A stretch of 64,000 nt of DNA from Curtobacterium sp. 'Ferrero' (GTDB taxonomy: Bacteria; Actinomycetota; Actinomycetes; Actinomycetales; Microbacteriaceae). Below are positions 60,023-64,000 of the stretch, piece by piece (within the stretch, counting starts at the first letter, position 1; each line of letters starts with the position of its first letter). Under the pieces are notes generated by a model. It had not been told where the DNA came from. It was given only the letters and a program-made list of their open reading frames with translations, and made no database searches. The stretch spans positions 67,254 to 131,253 of the forward strand of contig NZ_NXIA01000003.1 in the NCBI RefSeq assembly GCF_002412165.1, in the 5' to 3' direction. The position numbers and the translations under genes were made by a program.

Positions 60023-60322
60023 TCACCTCGAGATCGTCGCGACCGTTTGCGTGTCGTCCTCCGGTTCCGGTGGCGGCGCGAAGACGCCGTCGTAGAGCCG
60101 CACGGCGCTCCACCCGGCCACGACGGCCGCCGTCCCGAGGACAGCAGCGATCCACGGCACCACCCCCGTGAAGGCGGCCGGGGCGACCACCCAGGCCAGG
60201 AACGTGCCGACCGTGCTGCCCGCCGCACCGAGCACGAGCGCGGTGCGGCGGTCGAGGCTCCACGTGGTCAGCGCGGCGGTGACCGCGAGGACGGCCACGA
60301 GTGCGTTGAGCAGTGCTCCCAC
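60023..60322 (-). CDS. Small three-helix membrane protein downstream of hsp20
   Basis: A 99-residue protein with about three hydrophobic segments (LLNALVAVLAVTAALTTW; ALVLGAAGSTVGTFLAWVVAP; VVPWIAAVLGTAAVVAGW) and a polar tail with PPPEPEDD. GTG start preceded by GGAGG, 12 nt after the hsp20 stop on the same strand, so it is the second gene of the heat-shock transcript. Not recognised as a family. Confidence 0.78.
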   Translation of the reverse strand: MGALLNALVAVLAVTAALTTWSLDRRTALVLGAAGSTVGTFLAWVVAPAAFTGVVPWIAAVLGTAAVVAGWSAVRLYDGVFAPPPEPEDDTQTVATISR

Positions 60323-60334
60323 GGCGCCTCCGGG

Positions 60335-60781
60335 CTAGTCCGCGGCGCCCTGGCCCGTGCCGACCGCGAGCTGCTGGGAACCGCCGCCGACGGCGACCTC
60401 GATCTTGCGCGGCTTCGCCGACTCCTTGACCGGGATCGTGATGCTCAGCACGCCGTTGTCGTAGTTCGCCGTGATGCGGCCGGCGTCCAGGTGGTCGCCG
60501 AGGGTCAGCTGGCGGACGAAGGTGCCCGGCTGGCGCTCGCGCGTGATCCACTGCGAGCCCTCCGGCGCACCGAGCGTCCGCTCGGCACGGATGGTCAGGA
60601 CCGACCCGTCGACGTCGACGTCGACCGAGCCCGGGTCGATGCCCGGCAGGTCGACGTCGAGGACGTAGTGGTCCCCGGTGCGGTACAGGTCCATCGGCAT
60701 CGAACGCGGTCCGCCGGCGCTCCCGAGCAGGGAGCCGGCGAGGCGGTCGAGCTCGCGGAACGGGTCGAAGTTCATCGTCAT
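60335..60781 (-). CDS. hsp20: Hsp20/alpha-crystallin small heat-shock protein
   Basis: A 148-residue holdase chaperone. N-terminal FDPFRELDRLAGSLL, alpha-crystallin domain (about 30-128) with MDLYRTGDHYVLDVDLPGIDPGSVDVDV, GSVLTIRAERT, the ERQPGTFVRQLTLGDHLD strand and GVLSITIPV, then a short C-terminal tail. AAGGAG lies 11 nt before the chosen ATG. Upstream lie a HAIR element and a CIRCE element around a good promoter, so both HspR and HrcA probably repress it. Confidence 0.96.
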   Translation of the reverse strand: MTMNFDPFRELDRLAGSLLGSAGGPRSMPMDLYRTGDHYVLDVDLPGIDPGSVDVDVDGSVLTIRAERTLGAPEGSQWITRERQPGTFVRQLTLGDHLDAGRITANYDNGVLSITIPVKESAKPRKIEVAVGGGSQQLAVGTGQGAAD

Positions 60782-60809
60782 CGTCGTCAACTCCTTCGTG
60801 TGGATTCTC

Positions 60810-60830
60810 GTTGAGTCCCCTCGACTCAAC
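60810..60830. promoter_or_regulatory. HAIR element (HspR operator)
   Basis: GTTGAGT-N7-ACTCAAC matches the HspR-associated inverted repeat CTTGAGT-N7-ACTCAAG in all core positions (TTGAGT / ACTCAA) and spacing. It lies between the inferred hsp20 transcription start and the ribosome binding site. Confidence 0.9.
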
Positions 60831-60837
60831 TGCTTCT

Positions 60838-60867
60838 GTTTTAGCACTCGAACCCAGAGAGTGCCAA
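60838..60867 (-). promoter_or_regulatory. hsp20 promoter overlapped by a CIRCE element (HrcA operator)
   Basis: TTAGCACTC-N9-GAGTGCCAA (60841-60867) differs from the CIRCE consensus TTAGCACTC-N9-GAGTGCTAA at one base. On the minus strand the same stretch reads -35 TTGGCA, an 18-bp spacer and -10 TAAAAC, so the operator covers the promoter itself. Confidence 0.9.
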
Positions 60868-60982
60868 CAGGACGCCGTGAGGTCGCTGGGGGTCCTGCAG
60901 CGCACGTCTCCCGCTCGGCGACGTGCCGGATGTCCGTCAGGCGACGAGTTCGCGGAGGTTCGGTGCGCGAAACGTCCATTCC

Positions 60983-61026
60983 GGAAACGGTTCGTTGTGG
61001 AAACCGTTCGCGCCGTGAAAGAGTTT
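60983..61026 (+). promoter_or_regulatory. Possible stress-sigma promoter(s) with inverted repeat
   Basis: GGAAAC (60983-60988) is followed after 16 nt by CGTT, and GGAAAC (60999-61004) after 18 nt by GTTT. Both resemble GGAAY-N(16-19)-GTT promoters read by SigR/SigH-like ECF factors. The arms AACGGTT / AACCGTT (60986-60992 / 61002-61008) also form an inverted repeat that could bind the downstream MarR regulator. The remainder of 60868-61088 shows nothing else. Confidence 0.4.
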
Positions 61027-61088
61027 CGACGTCCACGAGGGACTGCCGCCCGGGCCGGGCAGCAGTGAGCAGGAAGGCGGGATCAGAC

Positions 61089-61271
61089 ATGCACAGCACG
61101 TACACGGGGATGCCGCGACACGCACGGATCGGTCGGAGCCACCCGCGCGCGGGCCTCACCGACCAGGCCGTCATCGACGCGTTCGTCGAGCGCCGGATCG
61201 AGGACCCCTCGCTCCTGTCCCAGCGCTCCGAGCCGTCCTACGCCGACTTCTTCGCCGTCCCGGCCGTCTGA
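61089..61271 (+). CDS. Small hypothetical protein upstream of marR
   Basis: A 60-residue soluble product, His/Arg-rich at the start (MHSTYTGMPRHARIGR) and ending SYADFFAVPAV. An AGGAAGGCGGG purine stretch precedes its ATG, and the MarR gene follows 19 nt later. No family recognised. It is the longest credible small frame in the 510-nt gap between hsp20 and marR and has codon use like its neighbours. Confidence 0.5.
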   Translation: MHSTYTGMPRHARIGRSHPRAGLTDQAVIDAFVERRIEDPSLLSQRSEPSYADFFAVPAV

Positions 61272-61290
61272 CACAGGAGCCCATGACCCC

Positions 61291-61830
61291 ATGCCGCTGA
61301 CCGTCGTCCGCCGCGAGCACAACCACCTCTACGCACGAGCACCCCGCTCGGCCGCCGCGAGGACCGCCGTCGACGCCATCCTCCGGTTGCAGCACGCGGA
61401 GGAGCAGCAGGTGGAGGCAGCGCGGGTCGACACCGGGTTGTCGAAGAACGAGTCGCTCGCGCTGCGGTACCTCCTGCAGGCCTCACGCGACGAGCGGCCG
61501 ATGGGGCCGAAGGACCTCGCGGTGATGCTCGCGGTGTCGAACGCCTCGGTCACCAAGGTCGTCGACGCGCTCGTGGAGAAGGGTGACCTCGTCCGCGACG
61601 CCCACCCGACCGACCGACGGCAGCAGGTCCTGCAGCCGACCGAGCAGGCGGCCGCGAAGATCGACGCCTCGTACGCGGCGTTCCACCAGGCCGTCGTGGA
61701 CGTCTTCGACGGTCTCTCGGACGCGGACAACGCGGTGGTGAGCCGGGCGCTCACGGCCGTCGTCGACGCCCTCGCCGAGGGGACGCCGACCCCGGCCGAC
61801 GAGGACGCCCCCGCGACGCAGCGGCGCTGA
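61291..61830 (+). CDS. MarR family transcriptional regulator
   Basis: A 179-residue regulator with the winged-helix core (about 45-125): GLSKNESLALRYLLQ, GPKDLAVMLAVSNASVTKVVDALVEKGDLVRDAHPTDRRQQV, the latter the MarR recognition helix and wing. Helical dimerisation segments flank it. CAGGAG lies 12 nt upstream. Autoregulation through the inverted repeat near 60990 is possible. Confidence 0.92.
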   Translation: MPLTVVRREHNHLYARAPRSAAARTAVDAILRLQHAEEQQVEAARVDTGLSKNESLALRYLLQASRDERPMGPKDLAVMLAVSNASVTKVVDALVEKGDLVRDAHPTDRRQQVLQPTEQAAAKIDASYAAFHQAVVDVFDGLSDADNAVVSRALTAVVDALAEGTPTPADEDAPATQRR

Positions 61831-61886
61831 CGTCCGGCGGGGACGCGGTCCTCGCACGGAAAACCTTCCAGCGGTAAGTTGGCAGG

Positions 61887-62495
61887 ATGACGACCCCGGC
61901 CGACGAGCACGAGGGCCCGCAGCGACGCGGGTACCGCAAGGGCGCCGAGCGTCGCGCGCAGATCCTCGACGAGACCATCCGGATGGTCGCGGCGCAGGGC
62001 GTGGACGCGTCGTCGCTCCGGTCGGTCGCCGAGGCGCTCGGCATCACGCACGCCGCGCTCCGCCACTACTTCCCGAGCCGGGACGACCTGTTGTTGGCCG
62101 TCTACCACGAGCACGAGGTCCGGTCGCAGCCCGACCCGGACCGGCAGAAGTCGGCGATCGGCGACATGCGGGACAGCGCCGTGCGGAACCGTGCGGTACC
62201 CGGCCTGGTGCAGCTGTACACGACGCTCTCCGCCGATGCGGTGCAGGAGGGCCACCCGTCGACGCGCGAGTTCATGCGCGAGCGGTTCGCGAGCCTCCGC
62301 GCCGAGCTCGCCGGGTGGATCCGGGCCGACCAGGAGGCCGGACGCATCCGTGCCGACCTCGACCCGGTCGACCTCGCCGCACTGAGCATCGCGGCGTCCG
62401 ACGGCTTGCAGGTGCAGTGGCTGCTCGACCCGGGTGCCGTGGACGGCGAGCGGGTGCTCCGGATGCTCGAGCAGATCGTCCCGCGGGCGGACTGA
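61887..62495 (+). CDS. TetR family transcriptional regulator
   Basis: A 202-residue regulator. Helix-turn-helix at about 20-65 (RRAQILDETIRMVAAQG, SLRSVAEALGITHAALRHYFPSRDDLL) and a BetI-like C-terminal domain. It is a separate gene 56 nt after marR. TetR proteins of this form often control sugar or polyol use; target not visible in the window beyond the oxidoreductase to its right. Confidence 0.92.
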   Translation: MTTPADEHEGPQRRGYRKGAERRAQILDETIRMVAAQGVDASSLRSVAEALGITHAALRHYFPSRDDLLLAVYHEHEVRSQPDPDRQKSAIGDMRDSAVRNRAVPGLVQLYTTLSADAVQEGHPSTREFMRERFASLRAELAGWIRADQEAGRIRADLDPVDLAALSIAASDGLQVQWLLDPGAVDGERVLRMLEQIVPRAD

Positions 62496-62540
62496 CCCCG
62501 GGCACCGTCCGGCATGCGACCGACCGAGCGCGGGCTGGAC

Positions 62541-63410
62541 TCAGCGCGGTGTGAGCGTGGTCGTCATCGTGACCAGACGCGCACCGGGGACGTCCTCCAC
62601 GGCGAGCTCGACGGTGGGGTCGACGAGGTCCGCCAGGCTCGTCGGGTGCGTTCCGCCGCACGGGATGGTCGCGACGCCCTCGGGCAGCTCGCACGTCCAT
62701 CGTCGTCGGTCGGACAGGCCGGGGCCGTCGGTGTCGATCCGCACGGTGCCCCCGGTGGCGACCCAGTCGCGGAGCCGTCGGGTGATCCGGGCCGCGACGG
62801 CGTCGGGGTCGTCGAACGCAGCCGGGTCGAACCCCTTCTTCCGCAGGGACTTGCCGATGCGGTAGGCGTCCTCGGACCGGTACGCACCGATCGTTGACCG
62901 GGTGATCGCCAGCGAGTCGAACGCCGGGTGGCCGAGCGCGTCCCCCGGGGCGGGCTTGCCCCAGTGCTCCGCGAGCACGGCGTCGAGGGCGAGGGACGCC
63001 AGGTGACAGGCGGTGTGCCCGACGCTGAGCGCAGCACGGTACGCGGGATCGACGCTGACCGTGATCGGCTCGCCGACCTGCGGAGGGGTGCCCGTCACGA
63101 CGTGTGCGACGGCGAAGACCCACCCGTCGGTCCCGGTGCGGACCGGCAGGTCGTCGCCGATGTGGACCGCGCCGTCCTGGAACCCCGCGACGCGGAGTTC
63201 GACGTCGTCGTACCGCATGCCGCCCGCCGTCAGGGTCACCCGGTCGGCCGGTTGGTCGGGCCACGCGGTGTCGACCGGATGCGCGGCGGTGCGGTCGGTG
63301 AACACGGCCCAGCGGTCGTCGGCGGTCGGCTCCACGTGCACGACCGTTCCCTCGCTCGTCAGGTCGCCGGCGGGGTACGTGACCTCGGTGTCGCTCGTGG
63401 GTGCTGGCAT
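62541..63410 (-). CDS. AlaX-like alanyl-tRNA editing / metal-dependent hydrolase
   Basis: A 289-residue protein with the editing-domain zinc ligands H-x3-H in VGHTACHLASL (about 132-136) and C-x3-H in IPCGGTHPTSL (about 251-255), plus a beta-barrel N-terminal region, as in free-standing AlaX trans-editing proteins that remove Ser or Gly from mischarged tRNA-Ala. The start MPAPTSD has GGAGAGG upstream. Convergent with the TetR gene. Confidence 0.88.
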   Translation of the reverse strand: MPAPTSDTEVTYPAGDLTSEGTVVHVEPTADDRWAVFTDRTAAHPVDTAWPDQPADRVTLTAGGMRYDDVELRVAGFQDGAVHIGDDLPVRTGTDGWVFAVAHVVTGTPPQVGEPITVSVDPAYRAALSVGHTACHLASLALDAVLAEHWGKPAPGDALGHPAFDSLAITRSTIGAYRSEDAYRIGKSLRKKGFDPAAFDDPDAVAARITRRLRDWVATGGTVRIDTDGPGLSDRRRWTCELPEGVATIPCGGTHPTSLADLVDPTVELAVEDVPGARLVTMTTTLTPR

Positions 63411-63539
63411 CCTCGCCTCTCCTGCCCGTCCGTCGGGCTCGCTCCATTGCACCATCGAAGCGGACCCGCGTGCGCGACGTGGCGGAGGCGAGCCGTGCCT
63501 CCAGTCCGCGCCATCCGCGACGCGGCCGACCTGAGGGGT

Positions 63540-63578
63540 GCAGCAGGGGCCGGCCCCGACGGGACCGGCCCCTGCTGC
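63540..63578 (-). terminator. Terminator of the Gfo/Idh/MocA gene
   Basis: A 14-bp perfect stem (GCAGCAGGGGCCGG and complement) with an 11-nt loop, 15 nt downstream of the leftward gene's stop codon. The remaining gap to the AlaX-like gene holds only a degenerate half copy of the GGACGGGAGGC repeat (63493-63509). Confidence 0.85.
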
Positions 63579-63592
63579 TGCTCGCGGCGTGC

Positions 63593-64000
63593 TCAGGCGT
63601 TGACGCCCTCGGCCAGGACCGCGGCCGCGGGGTCGAAGTCCTCGGGTAGCGGCTCCGGCTTCGTGATCCGCGACGTGATCTCGACGGCCTGACCGGACTC
63701 GGCGGCGTCACGGATGCCCAGCATGACGTCGAGCGCGTGCGAGGCGACGGCACCGGAGGCGCGCTCCGGCTGGCCCTCGGCGATCGCGCGGGCCATCTCG
63801 ACCACACCCGTGCCGCGGCCCCACGTCGAACCGCGGTGCTCGAGCGTGGTCGGCTCGTCCTTGCCGAGCGTCCACAGCGTGCTGTCGCCGTCGAAGACGT
63901 TCGGGTCCGGCAGCACGATCGTGCCCTCGGAACCGTTGATCTCGACGAACCCGTTGCGGGGCAGGGCGTGCTGGAACGACAGCGTCGTCTGCGCGGACTG
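63593..64000 (-). CDS. Gfo/Idh/MocA family oxidoreductase, C-terminal part (truncated by window edge)
   Basis: The frame is open to the last base, so only the last about 135 residues are seen. SFQHALPRNGFVEINGSEGTIVLPDPNVFDG and a C-terminal ARAIAEGQPERASGAVASHALDVMLGIRDAAESGQAVEI are the typical end of the alpha/beta domain of NAD(P)-dependent sugar or inositol dehydrogenases (the G-x-G-T-I and final helix strings). The N-terminal Rossmann domain lies beyond the window. Confidence 0.9.
   Translation of the reverse strand, partial: QSAQTTLSFQHALPRNGFVEINGSEGTIVLPDPNVFDGDSTLWTLGKDEPTTLEHRGSTWGRGTGVVEMARAIAEGQPERASGAVASHALDVMLGIRDAAESGQAVEITSRITKPEPLPEDFDPAAAVLAEGVNA

Noticed and set aside
63487-63512. 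Sixth full copy of the palindromic repeat
   Set aside because: Only one arm (CCGTGCCTCCAGTCCGC, one mismatch) is recognisable; the opposite arm is too degenerate to form the hairpin.
1-64000. CRISPR arrays, prophage or insertion sequences
   Set aside because: No regularly spaced direct repeats, transposase motifs, integrase or phage structural genes were recognised in either strand.

Overview
The window looks like a chromosomal segment of a high-GC Actinomycetota, most probably Microbacteriaceae (a Curtobacterium-like organism is my best guess). The reasons are the strongly G/C-ending codon use, the gyrA-DUF3566-tRNA-Ile-tRNA-Ala order, the crgA / pabA / pknB-pknA-pbpA-rodA-pstP-fhaB-fhaA block, and the HAIR and CIRCE heat-shock operators. 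Genus-level assignment is inference; no search was run.

Layout. (1) 1-15.5 kb is the conserved origin-proximal core: the 3' part of gyrA, two tRNAs, a cyclophilin, a zinc-finger rhomboid protease, crgA, a glutamine amidotransferase, and a leftward cell-wall/division operon (FHA proteins, PP2C phosphatase, RodA/FtsW, PBP2-type transpeptidase, two Ser/Thr kinases). The rhomboid-crgA gap carries a dense cluster of DnaA-box-like sites. A tRNA-Leu(CAG) closes the block. (2) 15.5-45 kb is dominated by polyamine metabolism: a PucR/TetR regulator pair opposite gabT-gabD-putrescine oxidase; an APC permease with a second succinate-semialdehyde-type dehydrogenase; agmatine deiminase plus N-carbamoylputrescine amidase; an Lrp-headed operon of class III aminotransferase, DadA/PuuB-like FAD enzyme and flavin amine oxidase; and, divergently, an aminobutyraldehyde-type dehydrogenase with a spermidine/putrescine-type ABC transporter. 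Between them sits a two-gene unit encoding a GMC flavoenzyme with a CxxCxxCxxxC motif and an alpha/beta-hydrolase fused to a gluconate-2-dehydrogenase-subunit-3-like domain.

(3) 45-47 kb holds an arsenate reductase, a small membrane protein and a secreted metzincin-type metalloprotease. (4) 47-55.1 kb is a GntR-controlled operon: TIM-barrel isomerase/epimerase, 3-hydroxyacyl-CoA-dehydrogenase-like enzyme, SDR, MFS permease, dihydroxyacetone-kinase-family kinase, RpiB and a TIM paralogue. The last three fit tetrulose-phosphate (threitol/erythritol) catabolism. (5) 55-64 kb contains a NarL-type two-component system with a tiny membrane protein, two SDRs (one lacking the catalytic YxxxK), a manganese catalase, an hsp20 operon with both CIRCE and HAIR elements, small regulators, an AlaX-like editing protein and the end of a Gfo/Idh/MocA oxidoreductase.

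Together, parts 2 and 4 describe an organism able to import and oxidise agmatine, putrescine and GABA and to use a small polyol. A family of at least five palindromic repeats (core GGACGGGAGGC) marks gene 3' ends across the accessory region and probably works as intrinsic terminators. No CRISPR array, transposase or integrase was seen.
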